Below are positions 33,986 through 42,903 of a stretch of 64,000 nucleotides of DNA, piece after piece (positions within the stretch are counted from its first letter, which is position 1; each line of letters begins with the position of its first letter). The stretch covers positions 1 through 64,000 of the forward strand of contig CALVDF010000002.1 of NCBI GenBank assembly GCA_944326245.1. Direction: 5' to 3'. Both the position numbers and the translations under genes were made by a program. The notes beneath the pieces are model-generated. The model was not told the origin of the DNA. It did no database searches and was given only the letters and a program-made list of their open reading frames with translations. Source of the DNA: an uncultured Bacteroidales bacterium. Its GTDB lineage: Bacteria > Bacteroidota > Bacteroidia > Bacteroidales > UBA932.

Positions 33986-35146
33986 ATGGCCATGAGACTT
34001 GGATACATAATGGCCGGAATCCTCACGCTTGCGACGGTACTGCCGTCGCAGGCCGGATCCCGGAAGAAACAGCAGGAACCTGCCGCTCCTTACACATTTA
34101 CCGAAGTGACACGTGTTCCCGTAACTCCCGTCAAGGACCAGAATATCAGCGGTACCTGCTGGTGCTTCGCCACTACGTCTTTCATAGAGGCCGAGCTTCT
34201 GCGCATGGGCAAGGGCGAGTACGACCTCTCCGAGATGTTCACAGTACGGTACAACTATTACGAAAGGCTCAATGACAACTATCTCCGACGCGGCAAGGGC
34301 AACATCGGGGAAGGAAGCATCGCCCACATGGCAATCAACATCATGGGCAAATACGGCATCGTTCCCCAGTCCGCATATTCCGGCATAAACTATGATTCTC
34401 CCCTGCCCGACCACAGGGAGCTTGGAGCATACGTGGCAGCCATTGCCGAAGCATCGGTAGAACTCAGGCACCGCTCGCCGGAATACTTCGAGATCCAGGA
34501 TGCCCTGTTCGACATATACATGGGCAAGCTCCCCGAGACATTCGAATACGGCGGAAAGGAATACACTCCCCTTACATTCAAGGACATGCTCGGCATCAAC
34601 ACCGATGACTACATAGAGATCACCTCCTTCTCGCACCATCCTTTCTACACTGAAATATCCCTCGAGATACCAGACAACTGGGACCACGGGTTCCAGTACA
34701 ACCTGCCTCTCGACGACATGATGGCCGTAATCGACAATGCCCTCAACAACGGTTACACAGTATGCTGGGACGGTGACGTAAGCGAGAAAGGTTATGTATA
34801 TTCGCCCACCGGAGTGGCCATACTGCCTTCAGACCCCTCCATCGACGGCCGCAGCATAGCTGCCAGCGACACACTCGTTGCCGAAGTGGAATATGTTGAC
34901 CAGGCACTCCGCCAGGCAGGATTCGAATCCTTCACCACCACAGACGACCATCTCGAGCATATCACAGGCATAGCCACGGATCCCGCAGGCACCAGATACT
35001 ATATCACAAAGAATTCCTGGGGCGAGAGCGGACCGTTCGACGGATACCACTACATGTCCGAGAAGTATGTGAGGGCCAAGACAGTCAGCATTCTCGTACA
35101 CAAAGACGCCATCCCTGACAGCATCAGGGCCAAGATGGGACTATAA
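33986..35146 (+). CDS. Secreted C1 peptidase, paralog 2
   Basis: A 386-residue homologue of the preceding gene with a signal peptide (about residues 1-23). The catalytic Cys is in KDQNISGTCWCFAT, the His in TTDDHLEHITGIA, and the Asn in ITKNSWGESG. Both paralogs end with I(A/S)D..DAIP..IRAKM(N/G)L-type tails. They share the layout but have diverged throughout, so the duplication is not recent. It starts 8 bp after paralog 1 and 17 bp before pssA. The two enzymes may differ in peptide preference. Confidence 0.9.
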   Translation: MAMRLGYIMAGILTLATVLPSQAGSRKKQQEPAAPYTFTEVTRVPVTPVKDQNISGTCWCFATTSFIEAELLRMGKGEYDLSEMFTVRYNYYERLNDNYLRRGKGNIGEGSIAHMAINIMGKYGIVPQSAYSGINYDSPLPDHRELGAYVAAIAEASVELRHRSPEYFEIQDALFDIYMGKLPETFEYGGKEYTPLTFKDMLGINTDDYIEITSFSHHPFYTEISLEIPDNWDHGFQYNLPLDDMMAVIDNALNNGYTVCWDGDVSEKGYVYSPTGVAILPSDPSIDGRSIAASDTLVAEVEYVDQALRQAGFESFTTTDDHLEHITGIATDPAGTRYYITKNSWGESGPFDGYHYMSEKYVRAKTVSILVHKDAIPDSIRAKMGL

Positions 35147-35163
35147 ACAAATACAGACACAGC

Positions 35164-35895
35164 ATGAAAATCATCAAATACATACCCGACACCATCACCT
35201 GCCTCAACCTGCTTTCCGGCAGCATCGCTGTCATTTTTGCATTCCGCGACGACTTCGACATGGCGCTGGCGATGATCGTTCTGGCCGCTGTATTTGACTT
35301 TCTGGACGGCATGGCCGCCAGAGCGCTTCATGCTTATTCAGACATAGGGAAGGAGCTGGACTCCCTGTCCGACACGGTAAGTTTCGGTCTTGCCCCTTCC
35401 CTTATCCTTTACAACTATCTCGACGGCTTCCCGTCTTCATGTATCCCTCCGTACATCTGCTACATTCCCCTCCTAATAGCGGCTTTTTCGGCCCTGCGCC
35501 TGGCCAAATTCAATCTCGACACCCGTCAGACCGAGAGTTTCCTGGGCCTGCCCGTACCGGCCTCAGCCCTCTTCGCCGCGTCCCTGGCCGCCTTCGCCGG
35601 ACATTACCAGTACGTGGCCAACACCATTCTGGCCAACAGCTATGCCATACCCGCCGTCACGGTGGTCCTCTGTGCCCTGCTGGTAAGCGAAGTGCCGATG
35701 TTTTCGATGAAACTCAAAACCCTCAGATGGAAGGACAACGCACAGCGCTTCACATTCCTGTGCATAACAATACCCGCCGCAGCCATTCTCCTCGTTCTGA
35801 AGATCCACTGGACGGGTATCGTATTCACTGTCTTCGCGTTCTACATCGTATGGAACGCGGCCGCGGCACTACTCCGAAAACTGCTTCACGAGTGA
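35164..35895 (+). CDS. pssA: CDP-diacylglycerol-serine O-phosphatidyltransferase
   Basis: Makes phosphatidylserine, the precursor of phosphatidylethanolamine. The 243-residue membrane protein has the CDP-alcohol phosphotransferase motif DGMAARALHAYSDIGKELD, continued by SLSD (DG-x2-AR-x8-G-x3-D-x3-D, about residues 44-66), and about seven hydrophobic helices. It is the last gene of the queE operon. Its final 27 bp overlap the 3' end of the convergent phosphosugar mutase gene. Confidence 0.93.
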   Translation: MKIIKYIPDTITCLNLLSGSIAVIFAFRDDFDMALAMIVLAAVFDFLDGMAARALHAYSDIGKELDSLSDTVSFGLAPSLILYNYLDGFPSSCIPPYICYIPLLIAAFSALRLAKFNLDTRQTESFLGLPVPASALFAASLAAFAGHYQYVANTILANSYAIPAVTVVLCALLVSEVPMFSMKLKTLRWKDNAQRFTFLCITIPAAAILLVLKIHWTGIVFTVFAFYIVWNAAAALLRKLLHE

Positions 35896-37527
35896 GTCCA
35901 CCGTCGCGGCAGCCTTCTCTCCCTTGGCACCGAAATAGAACTTGATCTTGGGCTCAGTACCCGAGGGACGCACTGTCACTACCGAGCCGTCCTCGGAGAA
36001 GAACCTGAGCACATTGGACTTGGGCAGACCGGTCTTCTCGGGTTCGGTGTAGTCGATTACCTTCACTACAGGTGAGTCACCCAGCTTAGCGGGAGGATTC
36101 TCGCGGTAGTTCTTCATCATGGCAGCTATCTGCTGGTTGCCGTCGATTCCTTTCTTGGTCAGTGATACCAGCTTCTCCCTGTAAATTCCGAACTCGGCAT
36201 ATATCTTCTGCAGCAGGGCATACAGAGTCAGGCCCTGATCGGCAGCCCACGCCGCGCACTCGGCCACGAAGGAGCAGGTGATCACGGCATCCTTGTCGCG
36301 GACGAACTCGCCTACGTTGAAGCCGTAGCTTTCCTCGCCTCCGCAGATGAAGGTCCTGCGGCCCTCGTTCTCACGGACGATCTGGGCGATGTACTTGAAG
36401 CCGGTGAGCACGTCGTACATCTGGACTCCGAACTTGTCTGCGATGGCTGTCAGCAGCTCGGTGGTCACGATGGTCTTTACGCAGTAGGTGTCCTTATTGA
36501 GTTTACCGAGCTCGTGCCAGCGGGTCAGGATGTAATAGGTCAGCAGGGAGGCTGTCTGGTTGCCGGTCAGCAGGAGCATCTGCCCCTTGTCGTCGCGGAC
36601 GGCCACGCCCACGCGGTCGGCGTCAGGGTCGGTAGCCAGCACGATGTCGGCACCCCTGGCCTCAGCCAGCTCGACGGCCATCTTCAGGGCCGAAGGCTCC
36701 TCGGGGTTGGGAGATACTACCGTGGGGAAGTTACCGTCACTTATCATCTGCTCATTCACGGGATATACCTCGGTAAATCCTATCTGGGTCAGAGCCCTCG
36801 GAACGAGACGCACACCGGTACCGTGCAGAGGGGTGTATACAAACTTGATGTCCCTGTGACGGGCTATGGACTCGGGCGAGAGCATCAGCGAGAGGACCGA
36901 GTCGAGATATACCTTGTCGGTCTCCTCTCCCATCATCTTGATTTTAGAGACATTCTCCTCGCCGAACTTCACCATGGAGGGATTCTCAATCTTGTTGACC
37001 TCAGCTATGACGGCCGTGTCGTGGGGAGCGGTCAGCTGGGCTCCGTCCTGCCAGTAGGCCTTGTAGCCGTTGTACTCCTTGGGGTTGTGCGATGCGGTGA
37101 CCATCACGCCTGCGTGGCAGTGATAGTGACGGATGGCGAAACTCAGTTCAGGTGTAGGCCGGATGTTGTCGAAGAGATAGACCTCGAATCCATTGTTGGC
37201 GAAAACCTCGGCCGTAATCTTGGCGAACTCGCGGCTGTTGTTCCTCGAGTCGAAGGATACGGCCACACGGATATTCTCCTCGCCTTCGTAAGCCTTGCGG
37301 ATGTAGTTGGCAAATCCCTGGGTGGCCATGCCCACCGTGTACTTGTTCATGCGGTTGGTACCCACGCCCATGATACCGCGGAGTCCGCCGGTACCGAACT
37401 CCAGCGTACGGTAGAATGCGTCCTCAAGTTCCTTTTCATCTCCGTGAAGGAGAGCATTGACCTTAGTCCTGGTCTCCATATCGTACTCAGGGCCGGTCCA
37501 CTGCATTGCGACTTCTCTGTAATTCAT
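35869..37527 (-). CDS. Phosphoglucomutase/phosphomannomutase family protein
   Basis: A 552-residue alpha-D-phosphohexomutase that interconverts hexose 1- and 6-phosphates. The catalytic serine lies in VTASHNPKEYNGYK (about residues 139-152), the metal loop is DPDADRVG (about 303-310), the sugar loop is CGGEESYG, and the phosphate loop is RPSGTEPKIKFYFG near the C-terminus. Length fits the PGM2-like subgroup common in Bacteroidetes. The downstream end overlaps pssA by 27 bp tail to tail. A propeller lipoprotein gene lies 12 bp upstream in the same direction. Confidence 0.95.
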   Translation of the reverse strand: MNYREVAMQWTGPEYDMETRTKVNALLHGDEKELEDAFYRTLEFGTGGLRGIMGVGTNRMNKYTVGMATQGFANYIRKAYEGEENIRVAVSFDSRNNSREFAKITAEVFANNGFEVYLFDNIRPTPELSFAIRHYHCHAGVMVTASHNPKEYNGYKAYWQDGAQLTAPHDTAVIAEVNKIENPSMVKFGEENVSKIKMMGEETDKVYLDSVLSLMLSPESIARHRDIKFVYTPLHGTGVRLVPRALTQIGFTEVYPVNEQMISDGNFPTVVSPNPEEPSALKMAVELAEARGADIVLATDPDADRVGVAVRDDKGQMLLLTGNQTASLLTYYILTRWHELGKLNKDTYCVKTIVTTELLTAIADKFGVQMYDVLTGFKYIAQIVRENEGRRTFICGGEESYGFNVGEFVRDKDAVITCSFVAECAAWAADQGLTLYALLQKIYAEFGIYREKLVSLTKKGIDGNQQIAAMMKNYRENPPAKLGDSPVVKVIDYTEPEKTGLPKSNVLRFFSEDGSVVTVRPSGTEPKIKFYFGAKGEKAAATVDSLVKQFSE

Positions 37528-37539
37528 ATTATTAAAAGA

Positions 37540-38604
37540 TTATTTGTACTTTCTGAGATCATAATAAAATATCTGAAGATTCCCCTCATCGGGCGAAAGG
37601 GCCGAGACATACACCGTCCCCGGCTGTGAGCCGCAGCTCAGCCTGGAGCCTACGTAGCGCAGTCCCTCCAGAGAATAACAGCCTTTCAGACGTCCGTCCC
37701 AGTCCATCTGGAAAAGATACAGGTCGTGGTCGGTATTCGCCCCGTCGACATTATCCTCATACAGATCGTAATACCTGCCGTCGTAGATCAGATAGACATA
37801 CTCCCGGTCGGAGCAGGCTGACAGATATGTATTGGCTATATTTCCGGAAAACAGCAGCTGGCCTTCCGCCACAGCATAGTCAGTACTTTCATGACGCGGC
37901 CCGGTAATCCTGCGGTTCACGGAAAGATCCTTATTCAAGATAAATATCTCTGATTCGACACTGTTGGCGAAAACCACCTTTCCGCTCTCCGGATGCACGG
38001 CCACCGGCCCCTGCACCACTCCGGCCGTCATAATCTTCGATGCATCGTACGGAGCTTTTCCGCCATCGGAGTAAAAAAACATCGGCTCGCCGTTGTGTAT
38101 GCCCAGGTCATCGTTCTCGAAATAAAACGGGTTGAGGGCCAACAGGCTGTCCCCGCACGAAATCAGGGACAACGTAATGAAATCGTATTTTATCTCTCTG
38201 GCGATTCCGGCATCAGGAAGGTCCGCGCACGGAATCATGAACAGCCTGTTCTTCTGTATATCCACCACCTGCAGCGTATCTCCGAACATATTGAAAATCG
38301 GGACTAACACTTCCTGCGGACCGTTGCCGTAGTGCAGCAGCTTCCCGGCCACCTTCCCTTCCTTCAGGTCATACACCTCCGCTGCAAATTCCTGGGTCAC
38401 CATCTCGCACACCGCATACCGGTCTCCATATACGAGAGCTGAACCTGCGAAAAACAGTTCGGGGAGATCGTAAACATTATCCGGAGCTATTGCCTGAGCC
38501 TCAGTCAGCACATCAGGAGACAACTCTATCACGGATGTACTGCCACTTCCGCATCCGGACAGCAGAAATGCAGCCAAAGCTGCCGCACAGACAATTTTCT
38601 TCAT
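37540..38604 (-). CDS. BF3164-like beta-propeller lipoprotein
   Basis: A 354-residue exported lipoprotein with the lipobox LLSGC (Cys about residue 18). The rest is predicted beta-strand with short repeats, as in the TolB-like six-bladed propeller of the BF3164 family in Bacteroidetes. Typical segments are LLHYGNGPQEVLVPIFNMFG and the strand-turn unit LFMIPCADLP. No catalytic motif is visible, and the role is unknown. It lies upstream of the phosphosugar mutase in the same direction, 12 bp away, so the two are likely cotranscribed. Confidence 0.7.
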   Translation of the reverse strand: MKKIVCAAALAAFLLSGCGSGSTSVIELSPDVLTEAQAIAPDNVYDLPELFFAGSALVYGDRYAVCEMVTQEFAAEVYDLKEGKVAGKLLHYGNGPQEVLVPIFNMFGDTLQVVDIQKNRLFMIPCADLPDAGIAREIKYDFITLSLISCGDSLLALNPFYFENDDLGIHNGEPMFFYSDGGKAPYDASKIMTAGVVQGPVAVHPESGKVVFANSVESEIFILNKDLSVNRRITGPRHESTDYAVAEGQLLFSGNIANTYLSACSDREYVYLIYDGRYYDLYEDNVDGANTDHDLYLFQMDWDGRLKGCYSLEGLRYVGSRLSCGSQPGTVYVSALSPDEGNLQIFYYDLRKYK

Positions 38605-38679
38605 AACTCAATTTTCGATTAATCGGTGCAATTTACGAAATTTTCCGGACAAATCCTTAAAATATTCCCCTCTTCGGCT

Positions 38680-38687
38680 TAATTTTG
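38680..38687 (+). promoter_or_regulatory. Promoter -7 box abutting a start codon
   Basis: TAATTTTG lies only four bases before the ATG at 38692, the same geometry as the permease at 27620. This suggests a leaderless transcript. Confidence 0.4.
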
Positions 38688-38691
38688 CGGC

Positions 38692-39900
38692 ATGACAGAG
38701 CAGGAACTAAAAGAGTTTGTCCTCGCCCATGAGGCAGACAGTCCGGCAGAACTGATGCTGCACCGGGACCGCTGGCCGTCCATCGACATGGCGGTGGCGG
38801 TCAGGTGTATCCAGGGACGGGCAAAGGCACGGACCAAGCTGCCGCTGTGGTATGCCGAACCGGGGTTGCTCTACCCGCAGTCCCTTTCCCTGGAGCAATG
38901 CAGCTCACAGGCCACCGCCCTCTACAAGCAGCGCTTCGCCCTCAGCGTGGACAGGGTAGCCGACCTCACCGGAGGTCTCGGCGTTGATTCCTGGAGTCTA
39001 TCCCGACCGGCCGCCTCAGTGGACTATTTCGAACGCTCGGAAGAGCTCTGCGCCTGCGCCCGGCACAATTTCGTTGCTCTCGGCAGGGACAATATCACTG
39101 TACACTGTGCAGAGACGACGCCAGAAATGCTCAGCCGCATCCCCTCCGACACCTACAGCCTCATCTACCTCGACCCGGCCCGCAGGGGCAGGGACGGCGG
39201 CAGGGTCTACTCCCTCAGGGACTGTGAGCCGGACATCACCGCCCTCCGCCCCGAGCTGCTGCGTATCGCCCCCCGCATCCTGCTGAAGGCCTCCCCCATG
39301 GCCGACATCCGCGTCCTGCTCTCGGAACTGCCGGAGGCCTCCGAAGTCCATATTCTCTCTTCGGAAAATGAGTGCAAGGAGGTCCTGGTCCTGATGCTCC
39401 AGGACAATGCCGTACCGGCCGGGGACATCCCCATAACAGCGGTAGAGCTCTCCTCCGGGGACAATGCGGCCGAATTCCATTTTACCCTCCGCGAAGAAAA
39501 TGAGGCCGCCGCAGACCTCGCCGTTCCTTCGGAAATCGCCGGCTACCTCTTCGAGCCCTCCCCCGCCCTCCTGAAAAGCGGAGCCTTCAAGCTCCCCGCC
39601 GTCCGCTTCGGCCTCCGGAAGATCTCCGCCTCCACTCATTTCTACACAGCTCCGGCACCCGTAGAGCATTTTCCCGGAAAGGTCCGCCGCATCCTCGAGG
39701 TTCTGCCCTTCCACAAAGCCGCCATCCGGGATTTCCGGAAAAAATACCCCGCCTGCTCCGTCACAGCCCGCAACTTCCCGATGACATCCGAAGAGCTCCG
39801 CCGTCGTCTCGGCACCTCCGAGAGCGACACCTTCCGCGTCCTGGCCACCACCGCCTCCGACGGCTCTCGGCTCCTCATCGTCTCAACACCTTCTATTTAA
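38692..39900 (+). CDS. PG_1098-like SAM-dependent methyltransferase
   Basis: A 402-residue class I methyltransferase of the Bacteroidetes PG_1098 group. A helical N-domain (1-85) is followed by SAM motif I VADLTGGLGVDSW (about residues 88-100), motif IV IYLDPARRG (about 156-164) and RVYSL, then a C-terminal THUMP-like domain from about residue 260 with a ferredoxin-like end. DPARR resembles the DPPR/NPPY-type motif of RNA or DNA base methylases, so rRNA or tRNA is a likely substrate, though none is proven. It is monocistronic, followed by the inverted-repeat element. Confidence 0.85.
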   Translation: MTEQELKEFVLAHEADSPAELMLHRDRWPSIDMAVAVRCIQGRAKARTKLPLWYAEPGLLYPQSLSLEQCSSQATALYKQRFALSVDRVADLTGGLGVDSWSLSRPAASVDYFERSEELCACARHNFVALGRDNITVHCAETTPEMLSRIPSDTYSLIYLDPARRGRDGGRVYSLRDCEPDITALRPELLRIAPRILLKASPMADIRVLLSELPEASEVHILSSENECKEVLVLMLQDNAVPAGDIPITAVELSSGDNAAEFHFTLREENEAAADLAVPSEIAGYLFEPSPALLKSGAFKLPAVRFGLRKISASTHFYTAPAPVEHFPGKVRRILEVLPFHKAAIRDFRKKYPACSVTARNFPMTSEELRRRLGTSESDTFRVLATTASDGSRLLIVSTPSI

Positions 39901-39905
39901 ACGGC

Positions 39906-40037
39906 TTTCAGGTAAGTACGGATACTCTGAAAAGGACGCGCCTATGGCGCTTTTCCCTCCCACCGCTTCGCGGCGGGCCCCTCCCTCTAACAGGCCGAGG
40001 GTGGCATGCTTTTCAGAGTATCCGTACTTACCTGAAA
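39906..40037. repeat. 132-bp element with 28-bp perfect inverted arms
   Basis: The arms at 39906-39933 and 40010-40037 are perfectly complementary over 28 bp (inner ends ...actctgaaaa / ttttcagagt...). The 76-bp interior folds on itself (gcgcc-tat-ggcgc; ccgc-ttc-gcgg). It fills the gap between the convergent methyltransferase and helicase genes. It may be a MITE-like element, a dispersed REP-type repeat or an oversized bidirectional terminator. The interior sequence resembles a GC-rich repeat that I associate with several gut genomes, from memory only. Confidence 0.85.
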
Positions 40038-40047
40038 ACTGATGCCG

Positions 40048-41454
40048 TTAATCGAAAAATTTCTTGTTGAAGTTGACTAAGTAGAGTTTTTTGGTGGCGC
40101 GGGTGAGGGCGGTGTAGAGCCACTTGAGGTCCTCGACGGTGAGGGTGTCCTGCCAGAAGGCGTTGTCGATGAAGACGCACTTCCATTGGCCGCCCTGGGA
40201 CTTGTGACAGGTGATGGCGGTGGAGTACTTGATCTGCAGGGCGTTGTAGTACGGGTCCTCCCGGACGGCGGCATTGCGCTTACGCTTGGTGGAGATGTCG
40301 CTGTAGTCGGTGAAGACTCCTTCGTAGAGAGCACTCTGCTGCTCTGCCGGCAGGGATGCGGTCTCGGATGTAAGAGTGTCCAGAATCACCTTGGCCGTAA
40401 TCTCCACGTCGCCGTAGTCAGGAAAGGCCAGGACAGCCTCGGCGAAATGCAGGCCGTAGCGTTCCTCGTAATTTGAAATCCGGATCAGCTCCGCTATATC
40501 CCCGTTGGCTATGAAGTCCAGCTCCTCGATCTTCTCCAGAAACTGGTAGCAGTTCTTCACCACCATCAGCCGGTCTCCGCGCGAAAGGGCCTCCTCCCTG
40601 AACAGCACTGTTCCGCGGATACCCTGATTGTAGCGGTTGGCCCGCTTGTTGGAGCGGCAGAGAACCACCGTCTCGTCTATACCGTAGCGGCCTATAGCAT
40701 CGTCAAGGGCCTCGATAAGCTCCCCGCCGCCGATACGTTCCACATCCGTGAAACCGCGGGTCTCCAGCCGGGGATACTCCTCGCAGGCCCCGGTGACTAT
40801 CGCATGACGCACCACAGTAGCATTGAACAGGATACCGGAAGCATCGGCCTGACGCACCACCTTGTCCAGCAGGACGTAGTCCACATGACCGTACATTCCT
40901 ACATACGAGGGATCGAGAGCGGGACTGCGGTCGAGACCTATTGGCGGGAGCTGGGCATTGTCCCCGACGAGAATAAGGGTGTTGCCTTCCCCCTGACGGA
41001 TGTAGTCCAGCAGATCCTCCAGAAGATTGCCGCTGCCGAAGAGCGAGCTGCCCGCCTCTATCGTAATCAGCGAGGCCTCGTCCACGATATAGCAGGTGCG
41101 GCGGTCCTTGTTCAGGTCCAGGACAAAACTGCCCCCTCCGGCATCCATCGACTTCTGACGGTAGATCTGTTTGTGGATCGTAGTGGCCTTCTCACCTGTA
41201 TAGCCTGCCAGGACCTTTGCTGCACGGCCTGTCGGAGCCATCAGACGGAAACGCAGATTGAGCGCCTTCATGGCCCGTACCGCCGCTCCCATTGCCTCTG
41301 TCTTGCCAGTACCGGCATAGCCGTTTACTATCATGATGTCGCCCTCACCGGTCAGAAAGGCCGGCAGACGCGAAAACAGCTCGTCCTGACAGGGCGTAGG
41401 CTCGTACGGGAAGGCCTCCCGTATCTTCTGCTCCAGAAATTCCTTGACAGCCAT
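40048..41454 (-). CDS. RecD/Dda-like superfamily 1 DNA helicase
   Basis: A 468-residue ATP-dependent helicase. Walker A is NGYAGTGKTEA (about residues 44-54), motif Ia LMAPTGRAAKVL, motif II YIVDEASLI, motif III LVGDNAQLPP and motif VI WLYTALTRATKKLYL, with the UvrD-like C-terminal segment TCHKSQGGQWKCVFID. The short length without the RecBC-binding part of RecD places it with RecD2/Dda-like enzymes acting at forks or in repair. It lies 3 bp after trkH and is probably the last gene of the HAMP-trkH-helicase operon. Confidence 0.92.
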   Translation of the reverse strand: MAVKEFLEQKIREAFPYEPTPCQDELFSRLPAFLTGEGDIMIVNGYAGTGKTEAMGAAVRAMKALNLRFRLMAPTGRAAKVLAGYTGEKATTIHKQIYRQKSMDAGGGSFVLDLNKDRRTCYIVDEASLITIEAGSSLFGSGNLLEDLLDYIRQGEGNTLILVGDNAQLPPIGLDRSPALDPSYVGMYGHVDYVLLDKVVRQADASGILFNATVVRHAIVTGACEEYPRLETRGFTDVERIGGGELIEALDDAIGRYGIDETVVLCRSNKRANRYNQGIRGTVLFREEALSRGDRLMVVKNCYQFLEKIEELDFIANGDIAELIRISNYEERYGLHFAEAVLAFPDYGDVEITAKVILDTLTSETASLPAEQQSALYEGVFTDYSDISTKRKRNAAVREDPYYNALQIKYSTAITCHKSQGGQWKCVFIDNAFWQDTLTVEDLKWLYTALTRATKKLYLVNFNKKFFD

Positions 41455-41457
41455 CCC

Positions 41458-42903
41458 TTAGACTTTCTTGAAAATAAAGAACAGCATCAGCAGCGTGTAT
41501 ATCTCCAGACGGCCGAGCAGCATCTCGAGAGTCATCACCAGCTTCGCAAAAGGAGAGAAATGCGAGAAGTTGCCCATCGAGCCGCTGGCGCCGAAACCCG
41601 GTCCTACGTTGCCCATCGATGTCAGGGACGCCGAGAAAGATTCCTCGAAATCCGGCCCGGTAAGCGAAATCAGCATTGCTCCGACTATGAATATCAGGGT
41701 AAAAGCCACGATATACAGGATAGAAGAGCGGATGACCGAAGGGTCTATGGTATGGTCTCCGACCTTGACGGGTATGACAGCATTGGGGTGCACCTGCTTG
41801 AAAATATTGTTCTTCAATACCTTGTAGAATATCCACATGCGGTCTGCCTTCACACCGCCGCAGGTCGAGCCGCTGCATCCGCCGTGGAACATGGCGAAGA
41901 GCAGCAGGAATATCGAGAACAGGGGCCAGACGGAAGTGTCCGCCGTTGCAAATCCGGTGGAACTGACAATGGACGCATACTGGAAAAATCCCTGCCTCAT
42001 GGCCTCCCCATAGGTCGCTATCTGCCCGCTGGCCTTGAGGTCCAGCCCGATAAGCAGGGACATCACCAGGCAGAATCCCATGAAATAGCGGAACACCGGA
42101 GACTTCAGCAGGGCCGTGGAACGCTTTACCACCAGCGCGTAGACCATGCCGAAATGCAGGGTGGACACATACATGAACACTATGCAGACTATCTCTATCG
42201 GCAGAGAATCGTAGTACATGATCGATAGGTTGCGGGTGCTGAAACCACCGGTGGAGACAATGCTCATGGCGTGGTTGACCGCATCGAAGAACGACATTCC
42301 GGCCACCATCAGGGCAATCGTGCCGGCTACGGTAATGCCGATGTAGGTAGAGGCTATGACCCGGACGGTTTCCTTGGAGCGGTAGCGGTAGTTGTCCTTG
42401 GAAATGGATGAAATCTCTATCTTCGATATCCTCATGCGGAAGGTACTCATGGACGGCAGCACCAGAAGCATGAAGACCATCACTCCCATTCCGCCGATAA
42501 AATGGGTGGACGAGCGCCAGAACAGCAGTCCCTTGGGCAGTGCCTCCACATTCTGGAGGACGGTACCGCCGGTAGTAGTGTAGCCGGATACGGATTCATA
42601 CCAGGCATTCGGCAGCGTGAACTCCCCTCCCCACATGACGTATGGCAGCATTCCGAAGATACAGCTGAGAATCCAGGAGAATATAGTAATCGCAAATCCC
42701 TCGCGGAGATTCACATCGTCCTGGCCTCTTACGAAGATAAGGGGAAAGCAGCCCACCATCGCCGTAATCAGGCCGCTCAGCAGCAGTGGCGAGAAAGAGG
42801 AGTCGAAACCGTTGAGAGCCGACACGCCCAACGATATGAACATGAACAGGGCGTTGAAGAGCAACGCTATACCGATATACCTGGCTATCAGTTTAATGTT
42901 CAT
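41458..42903 (-). CDS. trkH: TrkH-family potassium uptake protein
   Basis: A 481-residue K+ translocating subunit of the Trk/Ktr type. It has four loop-helix repeats with selectivity-filter glycines in SGYTTTGGTVL, SIVSTGGFSTRN, SIVSSTGFATAD and TSMGNVGPGFG, and about ten hydrophobic helices. The first two helices match TrkH rather than the shorter KtrB. The regulatory NAD-binding subunit TrkA is not in the window. Its start overlaps the stop of the HAMP protein by 4 bp, so the two are tightly coupled. Confidence 0.94.
   Translation of the reverse strand: MNIKLIARYIGIALLFNALFMFISLGVSALNGFDSSFSPLLLSGLITAMVGCFPLIFVRGQDDVNLREGFAITIFSWILSCIFGMLPYVMWGGEFTLPNAWYESVSGYTTTGGTVLQNVEALPKGLLFWRSSTHFIGGMGVMVFMLLVLPSMSTFRMRISKIEISSISKDNYRYRSKETVRVIASTYIGITVAGTIALMVAGMSFFDAVNHAMSIVSTGGFSTRNLSIMYYDSLPIEIVCIVFMYVSTLHFGMVYALVVKRSTALLKSPVFRYFMGFCLVMSLLIGLDLKASGQIATYGEAMRQGFFQYASIVSSTGFATADTSVWPLFSIFLLLFAMFHGGCSGSTCGGVKADRMWIFYKVLKNNIFKQVHPNAVIPVKVGDHTIDPSVIRSSILYIVAFTLIFIVGAMLISLTGPDFEESFSASLTSMGNVGPGFGASGSMGNFSHFSPFAKLVMTLEMLLGRLEIYTLLMLFFIFKKV

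Noticed and set aside
36514..37629. A 371-codon plus-strand frame opposite the phosphosugar mutase
   Set aside because: Antisense shadow; all mutase motifs are on the other strand.
39944..40042. A 32-codon frame inside the 28-bp inverted-repeat element (starts MALFPPTASRR)
   Set aside because: It arises from the folded GC-rich core and the right arm, has no upstream promoter box, and its sequence follows the palindrome rather than protein constraint.
40804..42228. A 474-codon plus-strand frame across the helicase and trkH genes
   Set aside because: It spans two well-supported leftward genes and shows shadow-like composition.
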